A stretch of DNA of 64,000 nt from Sphaerisporangium fuscum. GTDB lineage: Bacteria; Actinomycetota; Actinomycetes; Streptosporangiales; Streptosporangiaceae. This document shows positions 1-7,913 of this stretch, one piece after another. The stretch spans positions 84,437-148,436 of the forward strand of contig NZ_JAHDTF010000028.1 in NCBI RefSeq assembly GCF_018531465.1, read 5' to 3'. The translations under genes were made by a program, and so were the position numbers. The notes under the pieces are model-generated. The model searched no databases and was not told where the DNA came from. It saw nothing but the letters and a program-made list of their open reading frames with translations. Position 1 is the first letter of the stretch, and every line of letters begins with the position of its first letter.

Positions 1-109
1 CCGTGCGAGTCGAGACCTTGGCGTACGTCGGTGCCGCCGGAATACGGCAGATCCGGGCCTTCGGGCAAGGGCCGCGTCCGCGGCACGGAGGTGGACGCGG
101 CCCGGGTGA

Positions 110-1402
110 TCAGGCGAGGGTGACTTCGACGGGCAGCTTCTTGATGCCGTTGACGAAGTTGGACCGTACACGCGGGACGTCCCCGGCGAGGCGGATCGAG
201 GACAGGCGGGGGATCAGCTCCTCGAACATGATGCGGATCTCAGTGCGGGCCAGCAGGTTGCCCAGGCACAGATGCGGGCTGCCCTTGCCGAAGGCGATCT
301 GGTCGTTGTCGGTGCGGGCGACGTCGAAGTCGTAGGGGTTGCCGAACACCTCTTCGTCGCGGTTGCCTGAGGCGTACCACATGACGACCTTGTCTCCCTC
401 GCGGATCCGCTTGCCGCCGAGCTCGACGTCGCGGGTCGCGGTGCGGCGGAAGTGGTAGACCGGGGACGCCCAGCGCAGGAATTCCTCGACGGCGGTGGGG
501 ATCAGTGAGGGGTCCTCCTGGAGGCGGGTCAGCTGTTCCGGGTGCTGGATCAGTGCCAGCATGGAGTGGCTGATCGTGTGCCGGGTGGTCTCGTTGCCGG
601 CGACGACGAGGAGCAGGAAGTAGTTGTCGAAGTCCTGGTCGCTCAGCGGGACTCCGTCACGCGGGGTTTCGTTGACCAGGCGGGAGACCAGGTCGGTGCC
701 GTTGCCGCCGCGCCGCTGCCTGGCCAGTTCGCGGCCGTACTCGAAGACCTCGAGCGAGGCGGGGGAGCGGAACGGCAGGTCTCGGTACTTCTCGCTCTCC
801 TCGCTGTGGAGCAGGACGTCGGCGTAGTCCGGGTCGGTGTTGCCGATGATGCGGTTGCCCCAGTCGATGAGCTTCTGATTGTCCTCCGGCGGTACGTCGA
901 GCAACCGGGCCAGCACGTTGATGGGGAAGTCGGCGGAGACGTCGGCGACGAAGTCGAAGCTGCTCTTGGCGAGCGCCGCGTCCAGGGTCTTGGCCGTCAG
1001 GCCGCGGAGGAAGTCCGCGTACTGGTTGATCGTGCTCTGGCCGAACTGGCGCTGCAGCAGGCTGCGCAGGGCGCGGTGGCGGACGCCGTCCAGTTCCAGA
1101 ATGGAGGCGCGCTTCTTGATCTGGTCGTCGTCCAGCTCCTCCAGGTTCACGAAGCGGGCGGAGGTGAAGGTCTCGGCGTCCCGGCCGACGCGGGCGATGT
1201 CGGCGTGGCGGGTCACCGACCAGAACCCGGAGTTGGGCGCCGGTTCGGGCTGCCAGTGGACGGGGTCTTGGTGACGCAGGGTGTGGAACATGCGCCAGGG
1301 GGTGACGCCGTCGGTGAAGTTGTCGAGGTTCGCGAGGTCGACCTGATCCAGCGGCAGGGGTTCCCGCACTGCGTCGAGGGGAGAACGGTGGACAGCGGTC
1401 AT
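110..1402 (-). CDS. Cytochrome P450 (steroid/lipid-type, CYP125/CYP124-like)
   Basis: A 430-aa cytosolic haem monooxygenase, expected to hydroxylate a hydrophobic substrate with electrons from the divergent ferredoxin and reductase. Visible P450 signatures are the I-helix AGNETT (268-273), the K-helix ExxR E307-R310, and the haem loop FGKGSPHLCLG (371-381) with C379 as thiolate ligand. The C-terminal VRSNFVNGIKKLPVEVT style is typical of bacterial steroid- and fatty-acid-type P450s such as CYP125/124/142. I chose the ATG at 1402 because AGGAG lies about 6 nt upstream; an upstream in-frame start would add 46 low-complexity residues. The substrate is not readable. The extradiol dioxygenase stump downstream of the reductase hints at an aromatic or sterol catabolic origin. 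Confidence 0.93.
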   Translation of the reverse strand: MTAVHRSPLDAVREPLPLDQVDLANLDNFTDGVTPWRMFHTLRHQDPVHWQPEPAPNSGFWSVTRHADIARVGRDAETFTSARFVNLEELDDDQIKKRASILELDGVRHRALRSLLQRQFGQSTINQYADFLRGLTAKTLDAALAKSSFDFVADVSADFPINVLARLLDVPPEDNQKLIDWGNRIIGNTDPDYADVLLHSEESEKYRDLPFRSPASLEVFEYGRELARQRRGGNGTDLVSRLVNETPRDGVPLSDQDFDNYFLLLVVAGNETTRHTISHSMLALIQHPEQLTRLQEDPSLIPTAVEEFLRWASPVYHFRRTATRDVELGGKRIREGDKVVMWYASGNRDEEVFGNPYDFDVARTDNDQIAFGKGSPHLCLGNLLARTEIRIMFEELIPRLSSIRLAGDVPRVRSNFVNGIKKLPVEVTLA

Positions 1403-1529
1403 GGGAGCTCCTGAAGGTGACGGCCGGCTCGGTTCCGGGGACGGGGATGCGCTCACCGATGCCTCCTGAGGGGCGAGAGCAGGGGAGTGGGCGAGGGACC
1501 CGAGGCGGAGGGCGCAGCCACCCCTTCCA

Positions 1530-1541
1530 TTTGGCATCAAA
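1530..1541. promoter_or_regulatory. Operator-like half-palindrome TTTGGCATCAAA
   Basis: This 12-bp site resembles the TTTGGAGCCAAA at 1638-1649 (read in reverse complement, 10 of 12 match). It lies 128 bp upstream of the P450 start. It may be a regulator site on the P450 side of the divergent promoter region; this is inference only. Confidence 0.35.
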
Positions 1542-1589
1542 CGTTATGGATCCCGGAGTGCTCCCGCAAGAGGTGGCCGGGAAGAAACT

Positions 1590-1603
1590 TATCCATATGG
1601 ATA
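1590..1603. promoter_or_regulatory. Perfect 14-bp palindrome TATCCATATGGATA
   Basis: An uninterrupted palindrome near the middle of the P450/ferredoxin divergent intergenic region, AT-rich against a GC-rich background. It is a candidate regulator site or part of a promoter. No cognate regulator is identified. Confidence 0.4.
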
Positions 1604-1637
1604 GCAATTGACCGGGCCTGCGCTGAGACCTATCTTG

Positions 1638-1649
1638 TTTGGAGCCAAA
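1638..1649. promoter_or_regulatory. Operator-like inverted repeat TTTGGAGCCAAA
   Basis: TTTGG-AG-CCAAA lies 115 bp upstream of the ferredoxin start. A copy with one change (TTCGGAGCCAAA, 4989-5000) sits 18 bp upstream of the MarR-family start, which suggests that MarR protein may control itself and the P450/ferredoxin promoters. The shared motif is seen; binding is inferred. Confidence 0.4.
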
Positions 1650-1764
1650 TGAGTTCGCCGTGTCGTGAACCCCGGCTGAAGGACCGGGCACCTGCCGCGC
1701 AGTACCGGCCGGTGACCCCGGCCTCCGCGCTCTGACACTCTCTCCGTCCCCAGGAGGACCGGCC

Positions 1765-1953
1765 ATGAAGGTCGTCGTCGACATGAACAAGTGCCAGGAA
1801 CACGGACAGTGCGTCTTCGCCGCCCCTGAGGTCTTCGCCTTCGACGAGGCTGGACGCCTCGCCTATGTGACCGGCCCGGACGAGGCGCTGCGTGCCGAGG
1901 TCGAGGAAGCCGCAGACGTCTGTCCGCTGCAGGCCATCCGGATCGAAGACTGA
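1765..1953 (+). CDS. [3Fe-4S]-type ferredoxin
   Basis: A 62-aa soluble ferredoxin of the kind that serves actinobacterial P450s. Cluster ligands are C10, C16 and C53 in the pattern C-x2-HG-x-C...CP; a His replaces the cysteine that would make a 4Fe-4S ligand set. An AGGAGG-type site precedes the ATG. It is divergent from the P450, and its TGA ends 1 nt before the ATG of the reductase, so ferredoxin and reductase are almost certainly co-translated. Its role would be to carry electrons from the FAD reductase to the P450. Confidence 0.93.
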   Translation: MKVVVDMNKCQEHGQCVFAAPEVFAFDEAGRLAYVTGPDEALRAEVEEAADVCPLQAIRIED

Positions 1954-1954
1954 C

Positions 1955-3181
1955 ATGACACCCAGAATCGTGATCGCCGGGGCCTCCATGGGAGGCCTGC
2001 GGGCGGCCGAGCAGCTGCGCGCCGCGGGCTGGCGGGGCGCGATCACCGTCGTCGGTGACGAACCGCATCCCCCCTACAACAGGCCTCCGTTGTCGAAGGA
2101 GGTGCTGGCCGGCAGGGCGCCGTTCGAATCGCTCGCCTTCGCTCTGCGCGAGTCCGTCGCCGACGTCGAATGGCGCCTAGGAACCCGCGTCACCGGCGCG
2201 GACGTGGATGGCCACTGGATCGCCATCGCGGGCCCGGACATGGTGGAGGGGGCCGAAACGCTGGACTTCGACGCCCTGGTGATCGCCACCGGCATGCGCC
2301 CGCGCCGACTGGGCTGCCCCGGCCCCACGGCCGGCCGCCACACGGTCCGCACACTCGCCGACGCGGAGGGCCTTCGAGCCGAGCTGCTGCGCCCGGGTGT
2401 GCGCGTGGTCGTCGTCGGTGCCGGCTTCATCGGATGCGAGGTCGCCGCGACGGCCGTCGCGCTCGGCGCGGCCGAGGTGACCGTGGTCGATCCCGAGCCG
2501 CTGCCCATGCTGCGGCCGCTCGGCGAGCCGCCGGCCCGAGAACTCCTGCGGCGTCACCTGGAACGCGGCGTCCGGTTCGTCCTCGGTGCCGGCGTCGCCG
2601 CCTTCACCGGCGGCAGCCGGGTGACCGGAGTCGTGCTCGGCGACGGCACCGAACTGCCCGCCGACGTCGTCGTCGAGTCGGTCGGTTCCCTCGCCAACAC
2701 CGAATGGCTGGCGGGCAACGGCCTCGACCTCAGCGACGGCGTGCTCACCGACGAGCACCTGCGCGCTGGATCGCTGCCGGACGTGGTGGCTGTCGGAGAC
2801 GTCGCGCGCTTCCCCAACGCGCGCTACGACAACGTGCCGCGCAGGGTCGAGCACTGGTGCATCCCGGCCGACACCGCCAGGCACGCGGCCCGCACACTCG
2901 TCGCCGGTCTCCGTGGTGAGGAGCCCGGCGTGGAACCGTTCGCGCCGCTGCCGACCTTCTGGAGCGACCAGCACGACTTCCGCCTCCAGTCCTTCGGAGC
3001 ACCCGCCCTCGGCACCGCCGACGTCCGCGTGCTCGACGGCGACCCGCGCGGTGACGTCGTGTTCGGCCACCACCACGACGGCCGGCTCGTCGGAGTCGTC
3101 GCCCTGGGCGGCCGCAGCGCCGCCGCCTCTGCGGCGCGCTACCGCCCCGAGCTGCTGAAACAGCCCGCCCTCTTCTCCTGA
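1955..3181 (+). CDS. FAD-dependent ferredoxin reductase
   Basis: A 408-aa NAD(P)H:ferredoxin reductase of the putidaredoxin/rubredoxin reductase family. An N-terminal Rossmann motif around residues 6-14 (IAGASMGG) binds FAD, and a second nucleotide motif VVGAGFIGCE near 155 binds NAD(P)H. The C-terminal reductase domain contains the usual ...FWSDQHDFRLQ stretch. The ATG at 1955 is 1 nt after the ferredoxin stop; an earlier in-frame ATG at 1892 would run inside the ferredoxin gene and is rejected. With the P450 and ferredoxin it completes a class I three-component P450 system. Confidence 0.92.
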   Translation: MTPRIVIAGASMGGLRAAEQLRAAGWRGAITVVGDEPHPPYNRPPLSKEVLAGRAPFESLAFALRESVADVEWRLGTRVTGADVDGHWIAIAGPDMVEGAETLDFDALVIATGMRPRRLGCPGPTAGRHTVRTLADAEGLRAELLRPGVRVVVVGAGFIGCEVAATAVALGAAEVTVVDPEPLPMLRPLGEPPARELLRRHLERGVRFVLGAGVAAFTGGSRVTGVVLGDGTELPADVVVESVGSLANTEWLAGNGLDLSDGVLTDEHLRAGSLPDVVAVGDVARFPNARYDNVPRRVEHWCIPADTARHAARTLVAGLRGEEPGVEPFAPLPTFWSDQHDFRLQSFGAPALGTADVRVLDGDPRGDVVFGHHHDGRLVGVVALGGRSAAASAARYRPELLKQPALFS

Positions 3182-3200
3182 CGCGCCCCAAGGAGTCCCC

Positions 3201-3463
3201 ATGGCCACCTGCAGCAACTGCGCCGGGAGGTCTTCGAACGCGACGACTACGACACCGTCGTGGTGCTGGACTCGCACTGGGCCACCACCGTCGAGTTCGT
3301 GGTGACCGCCCAGGAGCGGCGCGCCGGGCTGTTCACCTCCGAGGAACCGCCGCGCGGCATCACCCGGATGCCCTACGACTACCCGGGCGACCCCGAACTC
3401 GCCCGCAACGAGTACCGCCGCGTCCTGTCGGACGGCACCACCGTCGAGCCCCCGCGGCGCTGA
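3201..3463 (+). pseudogene. Truncated class III extradiol (LigB-type) ring-cleavage dioxygenase
   Basis: The frame starting at 3200 encodes HLQQLRREVFE...DYDTVVVLDSHWATTVEFVV and LFTSEEPPRGITRMPYDYPGDPELA, which I recognise as the N-terminal part of LigB-type ring-opening dioxygenases (3,4-dihydroxyphenylacetate 2,3-dioxygenase group). That frame has no start codon. The ATG at 3201 has a good AAGGAG site 5 nt upstream but is out of frame, so the first ~40 codons were lost in a deletion. The C-terminal ~200 residues are also missing. This was the fourth gene of the ferredoxin/reductase operon and is now dead. Confidence 0.7.
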
Positions 3464-3472
3464 CCGCGGGGG
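3449..3472 (+). terminator. Hairpin at the end of the dioxygenase remnant
   Basis: A perfect 9-bp stem (CCCCCGCGG / CCGCGGGGG) with a 6-nt loop spans the stop codon of the remnant. There is no T-run, as is common for actinomycete terminators. It plausibly ends the ferredoxin operon before the tetR gene. Confidence 0.45.
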
Positions 3473-3497
3473 GAGGCTGCCTTGTAGGGTCGCCGGG

Positions 3498-4151
3498 ATG
3501 ACGGAGACAGGCAAGGCGGGCCGATCGCGCGGGGACGGCGGTACGGGTGGGAACGCCGGGCGGCCCCGCAAGACCCCCAAGGCGGTCGACTACGGCGCGG
3601 GGCGTGAGGCCCTGCTGAAAGCCGCGGTCGCGGTGGTGGCCCGGGGCGGGCTGCGCAGACTCACTTATCGAGCGGTGGCGGAGGAAGCCGGGGTCACTCA
3701 CGGCCTGGTCGTCCACCACTTCGGCTCACGCGACGCCCTGATCGAGGAGGCACTCGCACACGCCGTCCGCACCAGCGTCAGCGTCAGCGCGCTGGAGAGC
3801 GGCACCGGAGAGGTGTCGGACCTCGCCGCGGGGCTCTCGGCGATGGTCAGTTCGGACCCGGAAACCCAGGCGTTCCAGTACGAGCTGCTGTTGGAGGCGC
3901 GCCGCCGGCCCGAACTGCTCGGCCATGTGCGCGGGTTGTACGACGAGTACTTCGACGCGACCAGGCGTGAACTCTCCCGCATCCTGTCGGACGACGCGGA
4001 CGAGGCTCTGACCCGGCTCGTGTTCGCTGCCCTGGACGGCCTCGTCCTGCACCAACTCGTGTTCGCCGAGCCCGGGGTGACCGAGGCCGCGCTCGCCCGG
4101 CTGCGGTCCCTGCTGCGGCTGCTCGGCACCCGGGACGGCCGCGACGGCTAG
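3498..4151 (+). CDS. TetR-family transcriptional regulator
   Basis: A 217-aa one-component repressor. After a Gly/Arg/Lys-rich N-tail (1-30) comes a typical TetR DNA-binding domain at about 35-85, with the helix-turn-helix LTYRAVAEEAGVTHGLVVHHFGSRDALIEEAL. The C-terminal half is the variable ligand-binding and dimerisation domain. It follows the P450 redox operon on the same strand and converges with the marR gene. The ligand is unknown. It may regulate the aromatic/P450 genes, but I saw no clear palindrome immediately upstream of it. Confidence 0.88.
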   Translation: MTETGKAGRSRGDGGTGGNAGRPRKTPKAVDYGAGREALLKAAVAVVARGGLRRLTYRAVAEEAGVTHGLVVHHFGSRDALIEEALAHAVRTSVSVSALESGTGEVSDLAAGLSAMVSSDPETQAFQYELLLEARRRPELLGHVRGLYDEYFDATRRELSRILSDDADEALTRLVFAALDGLVLHQLVFAEPGVTEAALARLRSLLRLLGTRDGRDG

Positions 4152-4374
4152 AACGAGTGCCGGCTCACGGTGCCGACGGGCGCCCGAGGGGGTGCCGGCT
4201 TTCCGTGCACACCCCCACATGACCACCGCATGCCCAGGCGCTGTCCGTCACCGCCGGGGTGATCGACCGGGCCGGACGGGACGAGGACGCCCATGCCCTG
4301 GGACGCGTACCGAACCGGGAGATGCTCGACTCCGTCGCACCGGACGTCCCCGTCCGCGAAGGCCGGTGGTGTTC

Positions 4375-4971
4375 TCAAGGTTCGCAGGAAGGCTCAGGGC
4401 GTTTGGCGCGGCGACCACTGCGCCGTGGAGCGGGCTGCCGGCCGTCCAGCAGTGCCAGCCGGCGCCCTTCACCGTTCTGCTCCACCTGGAGCACCACCTG
4501 GCGCAGCCCTTCGGCGATATGGCGGCACTGCTCGTCAGTGAGCCGCTCGGTGACGAAGGCCTCCTCCTCGTTGAACGCCGGAAAGACCCTCTCCATCAGG
4601 GCCGTACCCTCCGCGGTCAGGGCCAGCAGCACCAGTCGCCCGTCGAAAGGGTGATCGGAGCGCGTCACGAGATTCCGGGATTCGAGCGTCCGGGAGACAC
4701 CGGTCAGGGTTCCCTTGGAGATGCCGGCCTCCTCGGCGACGTACCTGGTCTCCGACTCGCCCGAGATCCACAGCACCCAGAGGACGACGAACGCGGTCCA
4801 GGTCAGATCGGCCTCTCGCAGGACCGAGTTCTCCAGGTGCTGACGCACCGTGGACGCGGCTCGGTAGATGTTCGCGACCACGGCCATCTGCTCGCGGCGC
4901 AAGGTCACTGCTCCGCCCAACTTGGCGTCGACCAGTTTCTCGGTCTCCGTGATGGAACGCTGCGACGGCAC
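4375..4971 (-). CDS. MarR-family transcriptional regulator
   Basis: A 198-aa winged-helix regulator. The core (about 50-160) has the MarR pattern: LTWTAFVVLWVLW, then the recognition region ETRYVAEEAGISKGTLTGVSRTLESRNLV and the wing RSDHPFDGRLVLLALT. I prefer the GTG start at 4971, since GGAGGG lies 7 nt upstream; a longer reading from 5157 has no support. A TTCGGAGCCAAA site is 18 bp upstream of the GTG, placing a candidate autoregulatory operator in the leader. MarR proteins of this length usually sense phenolic compounds (family knowledge), which fits the aromatic-type neighbours. Confidence 0.88.
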   Translation of the reverse strand: MPSQRSITETEKLVDAKLGGAVTLRREQMAVVANIYRAASTVRQHLENSVLREADLTWTAFVVLWVLWISGESETRYVAEEAGISKGTLTGVSRTLESRNLVTRSDHPFDGRLVLLALTAEGTALMERVFPAFNEEEAFVTERLTDEQCRHIAEGLRQVVLQVEQNGEGRRLALLDGRQPAPRRSGRRAKRPEPSCEP

Positions 4972-4988
4972 TCGGATCCCTCCAACCG

Positions 4989-5000
4989 TTCGGAGCCAAA
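4989..5000. promoter_or_regulatory. Candidate MarR operator TTCGGAGCCAAA
   Basis: Matches the site at 1638-1649 in 11 of 12 positions and is followed by an AT-rich ATACTA that could be part of a promoter. It sits immediately upstream of the marR ribosome-binding site. Autoregulation is inferred from position and the repeated motif. Confidence 0.4.
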
Positions 5001-5160
5001 ATACTACGCTCCCCGGACCCGGGCGGTTTCGCGGACCCGTCGCGCAAATGGCGTTTCCAGTTCGCGGCCATCCGTTCCCGGGGTCAGGGGCGGCGATGAC
5101 CTTCGGCTGAGGTCCGGAGTGGACGGCGATCGGCCGGTCGGGGCGATCGCCGTCCACCGC

Positions 5161-6159
5161 TCACGGACGGGTGTAGAGACGGTAGGTGGACAGGACGTTG
5201 AGCCGGTGCAGGTTGCGGCACAGGTCGAGCATGCCGCGGCGGGCCATGTCCTGCGGCACCTGGTACCGCGCGAGGGCGGCGGTCAGTGTCGGGTCCAGGC
5301 CTTCCGCCCACGGGTCGGTGCACGCGCCCATGGTCTCCTCCACGGTACGACCGGCCCGCACCGCGGCGAGGACCTCGTCGTGCAACCGCTCCAGGTACGC
5401 GATGAGGTCGTCGATGGCGGCGTGGCCGTCGCCGGAAGGTCCGTGGCCCGGCACGATCGTCAGCGGGCCGGACAGCGCCTGCTTCATCCTCCGCAGGGTG
5501 CCCAGGTACGGCTCGGGTCCGCCCTGCAGCAGCATGGGGGCGATACCGGCGTGGCACAGGAGGTTCCCCACCCAGGCGACGCCCGCGTCGGGGACGTGAA
5601 CGACCGTGTCACCGGGACCGTTGCCGGGGCCGAACCGCCACAGCTGGACCACTCGTCCGCCCAGGTCGATCTCGGCGAAGGTGTCGAACACGACATCCGG
5701 GGCGCGCCAGGTCGTCACCTCGTCGAACAACGCCTCGTCGCCGTACATGTTGCCCGACCTGACCTGCTTCTCGTAGGCGAGGTCGGTCATGTTCTCCTTG
5801 TTGAGCCGCGACGACACGATGACGGTCTCCTTCGGGAACGCCATGTTCCCGAAGGTGTGGTCACCGTGGTAGGTGGTGTTCACCAGGAACCGCAGCGGCC
5901 GGTCGGTCAGCCCGGCGACCAGTTCCTGGATCATCGTGGACACGTCCGGGGTGATCCCCGCGTCGACGACCAGGGCGGCGTCGCGGCCGACGACCAGCCC
6001 GTTGTTGTCCTTGGGCGGCACCGTCGCCATCAGCGCGTGCACGCCGTCCGCGAAGGTGTGGGGCACCAGCCGCAGGCCTGCGGGGGACAGGTTCGGGCCC
6101 GCGTACCCGCCCGGCCGTTCGGCCAGCTCACGTTCGGGGATGTGGCTCGTGGACATCAT
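5161..6159 (-). CDS. Metallo-beta-lactamase-fold hydrolase (altered metal motif)
   Basis: A 332-aa MBL-fold protein of the type that begins with a substrate-binding strand and carries NT-x-x-HGDHTFGN. The metal motif at 94-101 reads NTTYHGDH: H98, D100 and H101 are present, but the first histidine of HxHxDH is a threonine (T96). Later ligands look intact (H in LLCHAG, PGHGP). Loss of one site-1 zinc ligand suggests altered metal binding or a changed reaction. Its ATG overlaps the TGA of the upstream SRPBCC gene by 4 bp (a second ATG follows directly), so the two are translationally coupled. Substrate unknown. Confidence 0.88.
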   Translation of the reverse strand: MMSTSHIPERELAERPGGYAGPNLSPAGLRLVPHTFADGVHALMATVPPKDNNGLVVGRDAALVVDAGITPDVSTMIQELVAGLTDRPLRFLVNTTYHGDHTFGNMAFPKETVIVSSRLNKENMTDLAYEKQVRSGNMYGDEALFDEVTTWRAPDVVFDTFAEIDLGGRVVQLWRFGPGNGPGDTVVHVPDAGVAWVGNLLCHAGIAPMLLQGGPEPYLGTLRRMKQALSGPLTIVPGHGPSGDGHAAIDDLIAYLERLHDEVLAAVRAGRTVEETMGACTDPWAEGLDPTLTAALARYQVPQDMARRGMLDLCRNLHRLNVLSTYRLYTRP

Positions 6160-6578
6160 GCCTCCAGCAGCGCGCCGAGCCGTTCGAACAACAGCGGCAC
6201 CTGCTTGCCGAGTTGCGCGCGGACCAGGTGCTCGGCCATTTTCGGCACGCCGTCGAGTTCCAGCCGGAACTCGACCCGGCAGCCGTCCTCGAACGGCCGT
6301 ACGGCGTATCTCTGGGTCACGCCGGGACGGGCGCCGGCGGCGGTCCGGATGGTGATCAGCTCGCCGGGGACGTACTCGGTGATGGTGAGGTCCAGTTCGG
6401 TGCGCCGTCCCATGACCTTGCGCACCTGGGCGACCGCCGCGCCCTCCCGTGGCGGTCCGTCGACGTGGGCCTCCAGCACGTCCGACTGCCAGGCCGGATA
6501 GCCCTCCAGGTCGGACAGGACGGTGAAGACGGCCTCCGCTGAGTACGGGTAGTCGGCGGTGTGGTCGACGGTGATCAC
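6156..6578 (-). CDS. SRPBCC (START-like) family protein
   Basis: A 140-aa single-domain helix-grip protein. Features typical of SRPBCC/polyketide-cyclase-like proteins are the N-terminal strand, then SAEAVFTVLSDLEGYPAWQ, a central sheet, and a long C-terminal helix (MAEHLVRAQLGKQVPLLFERL). Such proteins bind hydrophobic ligands and some act as cyclases or carriers (family knowledge). The start is a GTG at 6578 that overlaps the stop of the M24-fold gene by 4 bp, and its own stop overlaps the MBL-fold ATG by 4 bp. This is a tightly coupled three-gene operon. Confidence 0.85.
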   Translation of the reverse strand: MITVDHTADYPYSAEAVFTVLSDLEGYPAWQSDVLEAHVDGPPREGAAVAQVRKVMGRRTELDLTITEYVPGELITIRTAAGARPGVTQRYAVRPFEDGCRVEFRLELDGVPKMAEHLVRAQLGKQVPLLFERLGALLEA

Positions 6579-7846
6579 AGGTGGCTCCTCAGCAGCTGGG
6601 CGGTGAAGGGGTTGAGTTCGACGGGGGCGTCCTCGCCGATGACGACGGTCCCGCCGAGGTTGGTCAGGCGTTCGCCGATGACGGCGTTGGGTTCGAACGC
6701 GAAGGTCATCCCGGGTGCCAGGGGCAGCTCGCCGCCCATCGTGGGCAGGTCGAACAGCCGGCCGTACCGTGCCGCCTCGGGCAGCCTGCGCAGGCCCGCG
6801 CCGAAGCCGCAGACGGGGCCCATCGGGTTGAGCGTGTGGACCAGGGGGTGGACGTTCCAGGCATCGGCGTCCCGCAGCGGGCCCTCCATGGCCTCCACCA
6901 GGTCGCCGAAGGTGTTGCCCGGACGGGCCGCGGCCAGGCCCGCCTCGTAGCTGGCGCGGGCGACCTTCGCGCCGGCCTCGATGTCGGGGTGCGGCTCGCC
7001 GACGGCGATGGCGACCTGGTGCTGGGTCTCCTTCATGCCGAAGCGGCAGAACACCTCGGCCATGATGACGTCGCCCTCCTCGATGACGCGGGGCGCCTGC
7101 GGCCGGTACGACCAGGCGGGCGGTCCCCAGGAGACGAAGCCGGGCCCGGACGACAGCAGCATGCCGGGGGCGGCGAGGCCGCGCCGGAACGCCGCCTCCA
7201 TGCCGGCCGCGTACACCTCGGCCTCGCTGACGCCCGGCCGGGCCACCTCGAGCATGGCCTCGGCCATGGCGTCGCCGGTCTCGGCGGAGTGCCGGACGAC
7301 GGCGAGTTCCTCCTCCGACTGGCAGATGGTGGCGAACAGATAGCTCAGCCCGACAGGCTTGAAGGTCACCTCGGGCAGCTCGGCCAGCACCTGGGACCAC
7401 AGCCCGTGCGGCATGATCGGGTTGATGTGGAACGGCGGGTAGGGGTCCAGCCCCAGCACGCCGACGGCCGCCGCGTCCAGCCGGTGCTCTCGCAGGACCT
7501 CCACCACACCGGCCGCGTGTTTGGCGACGCGGATGCGCTCCGGGGGGATCCACAGCGTCTCGCCTCGCCTGGTCGCCTGGATGTGGTCGGCGACGGGGAG
7601 CGTCGACCAGGTCAGTTCGATGGGGTCGGCGTCGCGGCAGAAGATGACGATGGCGCCGGGCCGGTCGTTGGTGAAGTACACATCCGGGGCGAAGGGCGCC
7701 AGGTCCACGCACTCGTGCTCGCCGTAGGCGATGAGCGCCTCCACGCCCTCGGCTTCCATGATCTCGCGGGCGAGCGCCCAGCGGCGATCCCGCTCGGCCA
7801 GGGAATATGTGGGGATTTCCATGCCGGCCACGCTAGGGACGGACAC
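6575..7846 (-). CDS. M24-family (Xaa-Pro dipeptidase/creatinase fold) protein with degenerate metal site
   Basis: A 423-aa two-domain pita-bread-fold protein: a creatinase N-terminal domain (about 1-165) and an M24 catalytic-type domain (about 175-420). Where metallo-peptidases have two Asp ligands (D-x-G...GY-x-x-D), this protein has EGDVIMAEVFCRF and MKETQHQVAIAVG, so both Asp positions appear replaced. A later His (HPLVHTLNP) and Glu residues (TFAFEPN; GEDAPVE) remain. It may be a non-metal creatinase-like enzyme. The GTG at 7846 has GGAGG 10 nt upstream; an ATG at 7822 is an alternative. It is first in the operon with SRPBCC and MBL genes, 67 nt after the LuxR gene. Confidence 0.82.
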   Translation of the reverse strand: MSVPSVAGMEIPTYSLAERDRRWALAREIMEAEGVEALIAYGEHECVDLAPFAPDVYFTNDRPGAIVIFCRDADPIELTWSTLPVADHIQATRRGETLWIPPERIRVAKHAAGVVEVLREHRLDAAAVGVLGLDPYPPFHINPIMPHGLWSQVLAELPEVTFKPVGLSYLFATICQSEEELAVVRHSAETGDAMAEAMLEVARPGVSEAEVYAAGMEAAFRRGLAAPGMLLSSGPGFVSWGPPAWSYRPQAPRVIEEGDVIMAEVFCRFGMKETQHQVAIAVGEPHPDIEAGAKVARASYEAGLAAARPGNTFGDLVEAMEGPLRDADAWNVHPLVHTLNPMGPVCGFGAGLRRLPEAARYGRLFDLPTMGGELPLAPGMTFAFEPNAVIGERLTNLGGTVVIGEDAPVELNPFTAQLLRSHL

Positions 7847-7913
7847 CGCCGCACCGCCTCCGTCACCTGACGGTAGTGGCCGGCGCCGCCCGGCCGTCCG
7901 CTTAGGTAACGGC

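Noticed and set aside
1892..1954. Upstream start for the ferredoxin reductase
   Set aside because: It would overlap the ferredoxin gene for 21 codons; the ATG at 1955, one base after the ferredoxin stop, gives the standard N-terminus.
4152..4374. Possible gene remnant between tetR and marR (ALSVTAGVIDRAGRDEDAHALGR region)
   Set aside because: The run is short and protein-like, but I cannot tie it to a family and there is no start; too little to annotate.
4192..6501. Long plus-strand open frame across the marR and MBL genes
   Set aside because: It lies opposite recognisable MarR and MBL-fold genes, has low-complexity antisense-like sequence and no domain.
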